This document shows positions 30,816 through 39,459 of a stretch of 58,285 bases of DNA, one piece after another. Position 1 is the first letter of the stretch, and each line of letters starts with the position of its first letter. Position numbers and translations under genes: made by a program. The notes beneath the pieces are model-generated. The model was given only the letters and a program-made list of their open reading frames with translations. It had not been told where the DNA came from and ran no database searches. This stretch comes from Candidatus Thorarchaeota archaeon (GTDB lineage Archaea > Asgardarchaeota > Thorarchaeia > Thorarchaeales > Thorarchaeaceae). The stretch spans positions 1 to 58,285 of the forward strand of contig RDOC01000008.1 in NCBI GenBank assembly GCA_011364985.1. Direction: 5' to 3'.

Positions 30816-31355
30816 ATGCGCAGACCAAGAACACATAGTAATTGGAGCAGACGAACATCATTTGCTCCGAAGGGATACCTAAGATACCGCGTTCTGAACA
30901 AGCTCAATGAGAAACCCATGTCGGGTGCTGAAATTATCAGAGAGGTTGAGGAAAATACTGGGGGACGGTGGAAGCCAAGCCCGGGTTCTGTCTATCCTCT
31001 GCTTTCTTGGCTCCTTGATTCTGGTTATACACGCGAGATAGCGGACACTGAGGCTGGTATCCGTCGTTATGAGCTGACCGACCAAGGAAAGAAGTTCCTT
31101 GAAGAGCATGAGCAGCGAAGGACGCAAGACCAAGGATCGCGATTCTTTGGGCCGCGGTCTGAAGACTGGGAAGGACCGATGCCAGAAGAGGCACATGAGC
31201 TGCTTGAGAGCTGGCACAGAATGCGACACGCTGGTCACAAACTTCACCAGAAAATCAGAGAGAACTACTCAGAAGCTCTGGTGAAAGAAGCGAAGAAACT
31301 AGTTGATGACTTCGTGATTGCGATAACCCGTCTCACTGAGGATGAGAAGAAGTAG
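30816..31355 (+). CDS. PadR-family transcriptional regulator
   Basis: Residues about 15-95 form the PadR winged helix: KGYLRYRVLNKLNEKPMSGAEIIREVEE, the SPGSVYPLLSWLLDSGYT recognition helix region and the RRYELTDQGKKFLEEH wing. A helical C-terminal part of about 80 residues likely mediates dimerisation. PadR proteins repress efflux and stress genes and are released by small molecules. A perfect palindrome sits at its own promoter. It is convergent with an ABC exporter operon, which is the natural target to suspect. Confidence 0.9.
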   Translation: MRRPRTHSNWSRRTSFAPKGYLRYRVLNKLNEKPMSGAEIIREVEENTGGRWKPSPGSVYPLLSWLLDSGYTREIADTEAGIRRYELTDQGKKFLEEHEQRRTQDQGSRFFGPRSEDWEGPMPEEAHELLESWHRMRHAGHKLHQKIRENYSEALVKEAKKLVDDFVIAITRLTEDEKK

Positions 31356-31362
31356 TTATCTC

Positions 31363-31388
31363 GGTGGAGTGAGAACGCTCGCTTCACC
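31363..31388 (+). terminator. Imperfect hairpin after padR
   Basis: GGTGGAGTGAG and CTCGCTTCACC pair at 9 of 11 positions (the others are G-T) around AACG, 8 bp after the padR stop, followed by a pyrimidine-rich stretch. It fits a transcription terminator between convergent units. Confidence 0.5.
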
Positions 31389-31653
31389 TTCTATATTCTC
31401 TAGAAAACATCTCAATTCTAATCAATGAAGCGAATTCTACATCCGAGATTTGAATGTGTACTTGAGGGAGTTCAAATCTCAGACACGAAGATGATTGTAT
31501 TCCAAAGTCTAATGTTCTACTCCTAAGTTGGAATTGTCGTACTGTTACTTGGAAGAAGCCTAATGTCGTCATGAAGGCGGCATCGTGAAGAAGCAACTTC
31601 TCTCTGCCGCTTCCGAGCGATGCAGCATCTTCATTCAAGTCCTCCATAGTCAT
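31384..31653 (-). CDS. Small protein translationally coupled to the ABC permease
   Basis: This 89-residue frame begins with ATG at 31653, overlapping the permease stop as ATGA. That is the same 4-bp coupling the permease has with the ATPase gene. The product is amphipathic, acidic at the start (MTMEDLNEDAASL) and beta-prone later (FFQVTVRQFQLRSRTLDF). I do not recognise it. The coupling and the lack of another explanation for the 3' end make it worth calling, but the composition is not decisive. Confidence 0.4.
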   Translation of the reverse strand: MTMEDLNEDAASLGSGREKLLLHDAAFMTTLGFFQVTVRQFQLRSRTLDFGIQSSSCLRFELPQVHIQISDVEFASLIRIEMFSREYRR

Positions 31654-32426
31654 CTCTTCCAACAAAACCTGCAATACACCACCAGCCCGGTGATGAAAAG
31701 TGCCACAGAAAGTGTTAGCAGAAGACCAAGATCGAGGAGGCTCCATGGGTTATATCCAATGAATTCAGCGCCCAAGAAACGAGTTGCTATCATGTTGTTT
31801 CCTGAAGAAAAAGGACTAATGCGAGCTATCGGCTTCAGCAGATCTGGGAGTTCTGCATAAGGTATGGCTGCACCGATGAAGTAGTTGACGAGGACAATTG
31901 CAACTCCAACATGAGCAGCAGCTGATTCGGTCTTGACGAAACTCCCTACTATTAACCCAATTCCGGCAGCTGCAATCGCAATGAAGGAAGCGATGCCAAT
32001 CGCCCAAAGAAGATCTACCACTGTTATTGTGAATTGAGCACCATAGAGGACGCCCACCACAATGATTGCAGTACTGCCCAAGAATGAAAATCTTATCACG
32101 GTCAAGATTCGACCAATGCTCTCAAACCATGGGCTGACTGGCATTGAGGATAGTTTGGAGTAGAGGCCATGGTCTCTGTCCCCTGCTATTGACCCTGCTA
32201 GGTTACTCACCCCCACGGATGAGATAAGAAGAACGACCATTGCTATTACGGTATATGCTTTCAAACTTGGCATGATTTCAACTGGTACATCTTGAAACAT
32301 TACAAAGGGAAGTAGCAGCAAGAAGAACATCGGGATGAACACGGATGACCCGAAGATAGCTTTGTCACGTAAGAATATCTTCATGGACCTTGACATCGAT
32401 GCTATACTCTGATTTAGTCTGTTCAT
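31650..32426 (-). CDS. ABC-2 type exporter permease
   Basis: The 258-residue protein has about six membrane helices and the ABC-2 layout: a cytoplasmic coupling loop after helix 2 (NLAGSIAGDRDHGLYSKLSSMPVSPW) and a C-terminal ISPFSSG segment before the last helix. It is the membrane partner of the ATPase encoded just upstream, with which it overlaps by ATGA. Such exporters carry drugs, lipids or peptides. Helix count and length are normal. Confidence 0.88.
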   Translation of the reverse strand: MNRLNQSIASMSRSMKIFLRDKAIFGSSVFIPMFFLLLLPFVMFQDVPVEIMPSLKAYTVIAMVVLLISSVGVSNLAGSIAGDRDHGLYSKLSSMPVSPWFESIGRILTVIRFSFLGSTAIIVVGVLYGAQFTITVVDLLWAIGIASFIAIAAAGIGLIVGSFVKTESAAAHVGVAIVLVNYFIGAAIPYAELPDLLKPIARISPFSSGNNMIATRFLGAEFIGYNPWSLLDLGLLLTLSVALFITGLVVYCRFCWKR

Positions 32427-33385
32427 GTAGCTTCACCTCGAATTGACACCTCTGTTAGGTGATAGAACACATCCTCTAGACTCGGAGGTCTCGTTTCTAT
32501 ACCATTCAGTTTGAAACCAGCGTTTTGCAGTGAATGGGCAATCTTTGGAATAAGCTCCATTGGACTATGAGTGAATACCTCAAGGCTCTCACCATTTTCT
32601 GCAACAATGCAATCTTCATCCAGGCTTGCCAAGATCTCCAGTAACTCCTGAGACCTCGGAAGTGCATCAACTAAGACTTTACTTTCCAGACATGCCATCT
32701 CCTTGAGATTCTCCGGACTGTCTTCGATTATTATTCTTCCATCGACCATGAATCCCACTTTGGAAGCTGACTCAGCATCTTCGCCAATATGAGTCACTAG
32801 AAGAATAGTCGTACCTTCCTCACTGATTTCGCGAAGGAGTGACAGAAACTCCTTTCTGACATTGGGATCAAGCCCCGTTGACGGCTCATCGAGAAGCAGG
32901 ACCTTGGCATCTCCTAACAATGCTGTGGCCACCTCGAGCTTCTTTCTCATGCCTCCGCTGTAGTTTGCTACCCTCTTGTCAGCATGCGGAAGCAGCTGCA
33001 TCATCTCTAACACACGCTCGATTCTCTCCCTGACCTGCAACTTGCTAAAGCCTAAGAGACCTGCAAAATACTCAAGGTTCTCTCTCCCTGTGAGGAAGCT
33101 GGAACAGAAGTTATCTTGGGGAACATATCCAATAACACACTTTGCATCACTGTCATCCTTACCCAGGTTATGACCGTGAATCTCCACATGACCTGAATCT
33201 AGAGGATTGGTGCCGGCGATTATGGAGAGGAGAGTGCTCTTTCCCGATCCATTGGGACCCATGATGACGTAGAACTCACCTACTTCAATCTGAAGACTGA
33301 CTTCATTCAATACGCGGGTTCCATTGTAACTCTTGCTCACCCGTTCGAGCTTCACAGAGATTCTTCGATTGGATTTCATGGTCAT
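32423..33385 (-). CDS. ABC exporter ATP-binding protein
   Basis: The nucleotide-binding domain is complete: Walker A GPNGSGKST (43-51), a Q-loop in GYVPQDNF, the signature YSGGMRKKLEVA, Walker B KVLLLDEPSTGLDP and the switch His in LLVTHIGE. The C-terminal about 100 residues form the DrrA-type regulatory extension. It pairs with the ABC-2 permease downstream. The start may be either of the first two Met codons. The gene is divergent from the membrane protein at 33494 and faces padR across the operon. Confidence 0.93.
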   Translation of the reverse strand: MTMKSNRRISVKLERVSKSYNGTRVLNEVSLQIEVGEFYVIMGPNGSGKSTLLSIIAGTNPLDSGHVEIHGHNLGKDDSDAKCVIGYVPQDNFCSSFLTGRENLEYFAGLLGFSKLQVRERIERVLEMMQLLPHADKRVANYSGGMRKKLEVATALLGDAKVLLLDEPSTGLDPNVRKEFLSLLREISEEGTTILLVTHIGEDAESASKVGFMVDGRIIIEDSPENLKEMACLESKVLVDALPRSQELLEILASLDEDCIVAENGESLEVFTHSPMELIPKIAHSLQNAGFKLNGIETRPPSLEDVFYHLTEVSIRGEAT

Positions 33386-33493
33386 AGCAAAGATTCATGT
33401 CCTATTAAGGGGAGAATGAGTTCTGCAATACAGAACAACTCCATGCTCTAAATGCTAGCATACATTACTGATGACCTATGGAAGTGAAATCTC

Positions 33494-34123
33494 ATGGAAG
33501 AGGTTGACAAAGTACTTGAAGCTCTTAGCGTTGTTGAAAGATACGAGGAGTATCTCTTCAGGAGGGCATGGGGACAGGCCCTTGTCGTCATCGGGACAGT
33601 ATTCCCCTTGGGGATGTTCGTTCTTATGAACGCAGATATTCTTGCCGTGCTGACAGGAACAAACGCGGACGTTGTCAGACTATATGCAAACATACTGACC
33701 ATTGTTCTTTGCTGGGGTTTGGTGACATACAGCTTCTTCAATGCTTGGAGAACGATACGGAGAGAACCGGACCAAGAGTCAGGCGGCATACTGCACGCGC
33801 CTCTAATCGCCATAATATGGTTTGTTTCCTTCTTCCTGACTAGCTTGGCACCTGCGGAATTGGCTCTCGTGTCCGTACTCTGGGCTGCAAGTGTGTCGTG
33901 TTTGCTATCCTTCGTGATTCTTCACTTGACTCATTCCCATGACCAAGAAGTCGTTCTTCTATACCTTGGAGTTGTGCTAGGATTTGGTTCATCCCTTATT
34001 CTAGCATTTCAGGATGCGGCAGTGTCCGGAGTTGTTGTTCCCCTCCTCTTCTCGGCATGCTTCATCATTGCAGGATTAACGATGCACAGACGTGCCTCTG
34101 AATCTCTCAAAGCTAAGCAGTAA
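33494..34123 (+). CDS. Six-helix membrane protein
   Basis: The 209-residue protein has a short acidic N-terminus (MEEVDKVLEALSVVERYEEYLF) followed by six hydrophobic helices. The layout resembles small membrane proteins that accompany a dedicated winged-helix regulator in archaea. The next gene encodes such a regulator 12 bp downstream. I do not recognise the family, and the function is unknown. Confidence 0.65.
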   Translation: MEEVDKVLEALSVVERYEEYLFRRAWGQALVVIGTVFPLGMFVLMNADILAVLTGTNADVVRLYANILTIVLCWGLVTYSFFNAWRTIRREPDQESGGILHAPLIAIIWFVSFFLTSLAPAELALVSVLWAASVSCLLSFVILHLTHSHDQEVVLLYLGVVLGFGSSLILAFQDAAVSGVVVPLLFSACFIIAGLTMHRRASESLKAKQ

Positions 34124-34135
34124 TACCAGTTTAGG

Positions 34136-34477
34136 ATGGGATTCCGACTGAAAGACCCTCTTAACCTATCAAAGAAGGAAAAAGTCTTCCAGTCGCAACC
34201 ACGTTTCTCAATTGTATATCTCCTCTTCCTGAAGAGAAGGATAGGTTTCATTCAGCTCAAGGATCTCCTTGGTCTAACTCCAGGAAACCTTGACCACCAC
34301 CTGAAGAAGTTGGAGGACTCAGGATTGATAAAGACAAGACGCGTGTTGTCTTGGAAACCCCTCGTGATGGTGGAGATTACGTCTGAGGGCGTGAGAATCT
34401 TTCGGGAATATGTGGTGAAACTAAGAGCTCTCCTGAAAGATATTCCAGAGAGACTACTCCGGGCAGAAGAGATTTGA
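34136..34477 (+). CDS. Winged-helix transcriptional regulator (HTH_34/ArsR-like)
   Basis: The 113-residue protein has a winged helix around residues 22-88: RFSIVYLLFLKRRIGFIQL, the recognition helix region GLTPGNLDHHLKKLEDSGLI, and the wing VEITSEGVRIFREY. It matches the small DNA-binding proteins related to MarR/ArsR that lack a sensor domain. It follows the membrane protein gene by 12 bp and may regulate that operon, with the membrane protein acting as the sensor; this is inference. Confidence 0.8.
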   Translation: MGFRLKDPLNLSKKEKVFQSQPRFSIVYLLFLKRRIGFIQLKDLLGLTPGNLDHHLKKLEDSGLIKTRRVLSWKPLVMVEITSEGVRIFREYVVKLRALLKDIPERLLRAEEI

Positions 34478-34862
34478 GCGAATGCCCGAGAACGCAGTGG
34501 TTCGATAGGCTATAAAGATCTACATACTCTGTTTTACAGGGTGGCTCCAGAACCAATAGCAGTCTGGGCGGCCTTATTTCTGCAACCTATGACCAGACTG
34601 TAATCTCTTCGTATTCATCTGAATATTGACAGACTCCATTTTCCTGATCACTGCAGAACCCCTTTGCCTTCTCAAGAGTGAATCTACTCTCATTTTTCTT
34701 GTACCAGCCTTCTGTTCTGTTGGGATGTTTGTAGACAATGTTCTCATTATTCCATCTTCTATTCAGTTCCTTGATTCCCTCCAGCTTAAAGAAACTGATA
34801 ACTACCTCGATGCCGTCTTTCAGAAGACTTGGAAAAGAAACTTGGAAAAGAAGTGGTTGAAA
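34478..34862. other. Gap without a supported gene
   Basis: About 385 bp. The reading frame of the serine hydrolase is open from 34626 and encodes a partly hydrophobic extension, but nothing conserved. I treat it as noncoding leader. No RNA gene or strong hairpin is seen. Confidence 0.45.
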
Positions 34863-35852
34863 ATGATGGATATGTTTGACATAAAATCATTGGCTGGTTT
34901 TCTGGTAGAGTTGGCGGAAAGGGACGAGTTCTCAGGTGCAGTATTAGTTGCAAAAGATAACGAGGAAATCTTCAAGGAGGCCTATGGTTATGCCTCAATA
35001 AGGTACAGGATTCGCAACGAAACAGACACGCGATTCAATCTTGGATCAATCAACAAGATATTCACACGCACTGCCATCCAACAGCTTGCTGAACAGGGTA
35101 AACTGAAACCCAAAGACCTTGTTGGACGCTTTCTGCCTGACTTTCCAGATGAAATTGCCAAGAAGGTCACAATCAATCACTTGCTAACCTTCACTTCAGG
35201 AATGGGGCACTATTGGAATGATAAGTTCGTCATGAAAATGGCAAATCTACGAAGTGTTGATGACTTCATCTCTCTCTTTATTGATGACCCGCTCTCCTTT
35301 AAACCCGGCACAAAAGAGCAGTACAGCAACTCTGGATACGTGGTGTTAGGGAAAATCATTGAGCGGATTTCTGGAATGAGCTATTATGATTATGTCAGAG
35401 AGAACATCTACAAGCCAGCAGGAATGATGAGTTCCGACCATTACGAGCGTGATGATCCTGCGGCAGTCTTCGCCACTGGCTATACTAGGATTGGCCCAAA
35501 TGGCCAGATGGACAAGACGGTTCCCCGAAGAGAGAACATACTTCAGATAGGTAGCAAAGGCAGTCCTGCGGGTGGGGGCTATTCAAACGTAGATGATATG
35601 TTGAGATTTAACCGAGCACTTCAAAATCATGAGCTTGTCAGTCCAGAGTTCGCTGAGATTGGAAAAAGAAAGAGACCTGAAGGAGTGCCATCATTAAGCA
35701 TGACGATGATTGCTGGCGGTGCATCTGGTGTGTCTGCATTTCTCATCAACTACATTGAGCAAGGCTATACCGCCATTATCCTCTCGAACTATGACCCGGA
35801 AGACACTCAAGTCGTGGAGAAGAAGATTACCGAGATGGTGTGCCAAGCTTAG
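34863..35852 (+). CDS. Beta-lactamase/serine-hydrolase family protein (class C-like)
   Basis: The catalytic SxxK is LGSINKIFT (Ser about residue 60 from this start), and the second motif is YSNSGYVVLGKI (YxN). The domain order matches the beta-lactamase-related serine hydrolases (Pfam Beta-lactamase), which act as esterases, amidases or peptidases. From ATG 34863 no signal peptide is visible, so it may be cytoplasmic. If the frame began at 34626 the extension would be weakly hydrophobic. It overlaps amrS tail to tail by 26 bp. Confidence 0.8.
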   Translation: MMDMFDIKSLAGFLVELAERDEFSGAVLVAKDNEEIFKEAYGYASIRYRIRNETDTRFNLGSINKIFTRTAIQQLAEQGKLKPKDLVGRFLPDFPDEIAKKVTINHLLTFTSGMGHYWNDKFVMKMANLRSVDDFISLFIDDPLSFKPGTKEQYSNSGYVVLGKIIERISGMSYYDYVRENIYKPAGMMSSDHYERDDPAAVFATGYTRIGPNGQMDKTVPRRENILQIGSKGSPAGGGYSNVDDMLRFNRALQNHELVSPEFAEIGKRKRPEGVPSLSMTMIAGGASGVSAFLINYIEQGYTAIILSNYDPEDTQVVEKKITEMVCQA

Positions 35853-36912
35853 TCGTCCACCAGTCCCAAGATGTCACATTAAGATTGTAACCACATTTCT
35901 TACATTTCCCATTCGTATCGGTGGCTACGTTTCTTGATGACAATCGCAATCTTTCATAGCAAAGAGAGCCACAGTTCGGGCAAATTGTGTCTTCAAGTCC
36001 TTTCGTCCCGACATTGCCAATATAGACGAACTCCAATCCAATCCTGCGCGCCATATCCCTGGCCTCCAGTAACAGCTCTATTGGAGTAGAAGATTCAGTG
36101 TACTCGCATGCTGGATAATATCTGTTTAGATGCCAAGGCGTCTTCGGTCCCGTATTCTCCACTATCCACGAAGCAATTGATTCGAGGCATTCCATATTAT
36201 CACTCAGCTTCGGAACGACCAGTGTCGTGAGTTCGACATGAACTCCCTCCTCTCTCATGTGTAACACATTATCCAATACTGGCTGCAGACTGATACCGCA
36301 TGTTCTACTCACCTGCGGCTCGCATCCCTTCACATCGACGTTGGCTGCATCAAGACCAGCGTCAATCATGAGGTCAAGCGCCTCTGGAGTCATGTAGCCA
36401 TTTGTTACGATTGTGTTATACAATCCCCGACCCTTGGCAATTCTGAAAACTGCAAGGTTCCATTCGAGCATGAGGGTGGCTGCTTCACTAAAAGATATAG
36501 ACAATCCCTCGCTGCCTTTCTCCTGTGCCAATTCAACAAACTCACTTGGGCTCATGTATTTTGTTAGCTGTGGTGTGGGCTTCTGCTTCGATATGTCGAA
36601 GTTCTGGCAGAATGGGCACGAGGCATTGCATCCCCAGCTTCCTACAGTAAGCGCCTTCGTCCCTGGTGCGAAATGAAAGAATGGCTTCTTCTCAATCAGA
36701 TTGTTATTGATTGACGAAACATTCCCATAGACAAGTGTCTTGAGGGTACCATTGACGTTGACTCTGGTTCCACAGATTCCTTGTTTGTTTTCATGAATCA
36801 GGCATTTGTGAAAGCAGGTTAGGCATCTTATTGCGTCATCTTCTTTTCGTTGAAGGAAAGCTTCATGAACGACTCTTGGGTCGAAATTGTTTACTTGAGT
36901 TCCATTAATCAA
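35827..36912 (-). CDS. amrS: AmmeMemoRadiSam system radical SAM enzyme
   Basis: The protein has an N-terminal zinc-type Cys block (CLTCFHKC at 30-37, then GICG) and a radical SAM motif CNASCPFC (C95, C99, C102, giving CxxxCxxC). This architecture is that of AmrS, related to pyruvate-formate-lyase-activating enzymes. A C-terminal Cys pair block (CPNCGSLCYERL and CKKCGYNLN) probably binds zinc. The enzyme is usually grouped with AmrA and AmrB (MEMO), which are not in the window. The substrate is unknown. Confidence 0.9.
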   Translation of the reverse strand: MINGTQVNNFDPRVVHEAFLQRKEDDAIRCLTCFHKCLIHENKQGICGTRVNVNGTLKTLVYGNVSSINNNLIEKKPFFHFAPGTKALTVGSWGCNASCPFCQNFDISKQKPTPQLTKYMSPSEFVELAQEKGSEGLSISFSEAATLMLEWNLAVFRIAKGRGLYNTIVTNGYMTPEALDLMIDAGLDAANVDVKGCEPQVSRTCGISLQPVLDNVLHMREEGVHVELTTLVVPKLSDNMECLESIASWIVENTGPKTPWHLNRYYPACEYTESSTPIELLLEARDMARRIGLEFVYIGNVGTKGLEDTICPNCGSLCYERLRLSSRNVATDTNGKCKKCGYNLNVTSWDWWTTKLGTPSR

Positions 36913-36977
36913 AACTCACCTCGACCATACACGGTTTTCTTGGATTATAGTAGTTGTCGTACGAGTCTTCCTATGCT

Positions 36978-38438
36978 TTATTGTTGAGCATGCTCAAGTT
37001 CAGAGATGCATTCTTGGATGTGTTTCTGTTGGGTTCTCATGCTTGGCCTGTTCGAAAGGGTTGAGGCCTGTTGAAGAAGATCTAGTGCGTCGTCCAATCG
37101 TCCTTGAAGCACCCTGGTTTCTGCCTTGAGCTTCAGATATTCGACCAACAATCCAAGATACTTCCTTTCTCTCGCGTATTGTGCAAGAGCTTCTAGCCAG
37201 AATCCTGCAGTATTCACATGGCGCTCCAGGCCCTCATTCTCAGCAATTGCAAGCTCAACCCTTGCAAGAGCGACAAGACATGAGCCCAAGTGAAGATTGA
37301 CATTATAGTCTTCCCATCCTTTCTTGGCTTGATGAAGTGTTTCCAGCGCATTCCTATATTCACCAGTGGCAAACTCGTAAAGTCCAAAGCCAAAATCCAC
37401 GAAGGGAAGCGTACCTCCCCATCCGACGCTCAAGGTCCTTTCTCTTGCCGAATCAAGCTCTACAAGAGCTTCATCCAGTCTATTCAAGGCAATGAGGGCA
37501 CGCGCAAGTTGAACCTGTGCATGAATATTCCCTTCTGCCTTCCTTGCCCATTCGAGAGCCTCTTCATGGTTTCCCAAGTTATTGCATACATTCGCAACAT
37601 TCACAGCAAGCTCATAGATTGGATTGCCTCTCTTTTGCTGTTCACCAACTGCTTTCAAAAATGCCTCAAGGGCCATATCGTACTGGCCGCTTGTTGCTGC
37701 AACAAGGCCAAGAATATTGAATGTTTCCAAGGGCATGATGTCCAGTTCATCTGCAATGATACAGGCCTCATTCAGGAGCTTGATTGCAATATCTGCATCG
37801 GTCTCTTTCATCCTATTGCCTAGTCTTGAGAGCAGATCGATGGTATGGGGCATATTGTCTGCTTTCTTGGAGCATTGTATGGCCAAGTTCCACTCCCCCA
37901 ATGCAGCATTTGGGTCTTGTCTTAGAAATCGAACTGCCTTTGCCTGATGAAGATAGGCACGATAGATTGCCTCATTCTGGATTTTCCTCGATATCAGAAA
38001 GCGCTCAGCCGCCTCTATTGCTTTCTCTAGGTCTGACTCCTTATCATGGGGAAGGGCTAGAAGGTAAAGTAAGAGCTCCATTCTGATCCAGTCTGGTGGG
38101 CTGGAGTCAATTGCAGTTTCTATTGACGATAAAATTGCCTTTGCATTGAGTCGAGTTTCTTTGGAGGTTCTTGTAGGAAATGACCATGGCTTCATGAATG
38201 AATTATCTGAGTATACGGAAGCGAGTCCGTCTACAAGGTTATACTGAGATGTGTTTCTTGCATGCCTAATGGCCACATATGCCAATTCCGGGGATACCAA
38301 GTTGTCACAGGCTCGCTCGCCTAGCATCGTACCAAATGCATAGTAGCTGGGTGCTTCATTAGCTAGCGTGGTAATCATCTTGCGAGTTTCTTCCGAGAGA
38401 TACGGAAAACAATATGTAATTGTCCCTAACAGCCTCAA
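36978..38438 (-). CDS. Tetratricopeptide-repeat protein
   Basis: The 486-residue soluble protein consists largely of TPR-like helical pairs (for example MALEAFLKAVGEQQKRGNP and ALEWARKAEGNIHAQVQLA) from about residue 120 to the end. It has no enzymatic domain or signal peptide and probably scaffolds protein complexes. The next gene on the same strand encodes a small winged-helix protein whose stop lies 17 bp before this start, so the two are probably one transcript. Confidence 0.85.
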   Translation of the reverse strand: MRLLGTITYCFPYLSEETRKMITTLANEAPSYYAFGTMLGERACDNLVSPELAYVAIRHARNTSQYNLVDGLASVYSDNSFMKPWSFPTRTSKETRLNAKAILSSIETAIDSSPPDWIRMELLLYLLALPHDKESDLEKAIEAAERFLISRKIQNEAIYRAYLHQAKAVRFLRQDPNAALGEWNLAIQCSKKADNMPHTIDLLSRLGNRMKETDADIAIKLLNEACIIADELDIMPLETFNILGLVAATSGQYDMALEAFLKAVGEQQKRGNPIYELAVNVANVCNNLGNHEEALEWARKAEGNIHAQVQLARALIALNRLDEALVELDSARERTLSVGWGGTLPFVDFGFGLYEFATGEYRNALETLHQAKKGWEDYNVNLHLGSCLVALARVELAIAENEGLERHVNTAGFWLEALAQYARERKYLGLLVEYLKLKAETRVLQGRLDDALDLLQQASTLSNRPSMRTQQKHIQECISELEHAQQ

Positions 38439-38455
38439 TCTCGCACTTCCTCGTT

Positions 38456-38788
38456 CTATCTCTTCTTTTTCTTGGTCTTGCTGCCTATGGGAGTTGGAAT
38501 CTGCTTTTCCTCAAGCTCAGGCGCTTGCATGCTCTCTCGATACTCGCTCACCAAGTCGAGTGCTGTTGTTGCTTGAACGACGAAGTTGCCACGCATCTCC
38601 GTAATCTTGATCCTTGGAAGTTGTTTCTGGCAGAATCGGATGATTTTGAAGAAGTCCTCCGCAGTCTTTGGGTCAATGCCCTTTTCGCGGAGGTCGGATT
38701 TGTAGAATGGCTTTGAACCGCGCTCGTCGAGAAATTCCTTGATTGCCTCTAATATTTCCATCTTTGTCTTACGTTTAGCTCTTGGCAT
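38456..38788 (-). CDS. Small basic winged-helix-like protein
   Basis: The product begins MPRAKRKTKMEIL and has a helix-turn-helix-like domain with the pattern ILEAIKEFL then SDLREKGIDPKTAEDFFKIIRF, ending in a very basic tail (KTKKKKR). I prefer ATG 38788 because an AATTAAAT box lies directly upstream of the earlier ATG 38827, which would place transcription start inside the longer frame. It is probably a DNA-binding protein. A truncated relative is encoded next to it at 38937-39086. Confidence 0.65.
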   Translation of the reverse strand: MPRAKRKTKMEILEAIKEFLDERGSKPFYKSDLREKGIDPKTAEDFFKIIRFCQKQLPRIKITEMRGNFVVQATTALDLVSEYRESMQAPELEEKQIPTPIGSKTKKKKR

Positions 38789-38936
38789 ATTTCTCAACCC
38801 AACAAGGTCAGTGTATCGTACTACCATCGTGATTTAATTAGTCTTTTGTAGTAGATATATATCCAACTGCTCCACTCAACCTACCGAGAAGTTTCTCATC
38901 AGTTTCGGATGTTCTTATTCTTGATACTTGATTCCC

Positions 38937-39086
38937 TCAATATTGAAACATTCGAAAGAAGTTTTCTGCAGTTCTTGGATCTATGGCCTTATTCTGCAAA
39001 TCAAATCTATGTACTGGAACTCCAGTCTTCCCTTCTAGACATCTTCCTGCGGCGTCTAATATCTTGTTGAAGTTTGGGCGTGTCAT
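38937..39086 (-). pseudogene. Truncated paralogue of the small winged-helix protein
   Basis: Starting at the ATG 39086, the 49-residue frame contains ILDAAGRCLEGKTGVPVH, then LQNKAIDPRTAENFFRMFQY, which lines up with ILEAIKEFLDERGSKPFY and LREKGIDPKTAEDFFKIIRF of the neighbour. It stops where the neighbour continues with 50 more residues. It therefore looks like a local duplicate that lost its C-terminal half, although a minimal one-domain protein is possible. Confidence 0.5.
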
Positions 39087-39217
39087 TTTCAGTTGTGTTC
39101 TTTCATCTATTGTCAGATGTATATGTGCGGAAAGATATATAACTATCATGTTAGATATATAACTACACCTAAGTAACGGAGGCCAACGAAATATCAATTC
39201 TTTCAACTCATTGCTAT

Positions 39218-39436
39218 GTGGACAACATAGTAGTCAGTGACACTGTGGATATTGAAACACCACAGGTAGAAACAACAACAGAGACTGGAACAAAATCAAC
39301 TACCACAGTCATAACAGGTACTACATCCTCGAAGGCCTCAAACACAGAAGTCCATCTGTCAATTGAGACTATGATACTTGGAATTGATGTGCCTATCGTT
39401 CTCATTTCAGCAATTGCCGTTTGGAAATTGAAGTGA
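39218..39436 (+). pseudogene. 3' remnant of a stalk-and-anchor surface protein
   Basis: The 72-residue frame lacks any globular domain. It has a Thr-rich linker (VETTTETGTKSTTTVITGTT) followed by one membrane helix and the tail WKLK. The complete protein starting 24 bp downstream (39460) ends with the same design (TTDTTSTNTT, then a helix ending IVWKTKR). I read this as the surviving end of a tandem paralogue whose N-terminal domain was deleted. A short expressed membrane peptide cannot be excluded. Confidence 0.5.
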
Positions 39437-39459
39437 TAGCATAAAGGAGATGATAATCG

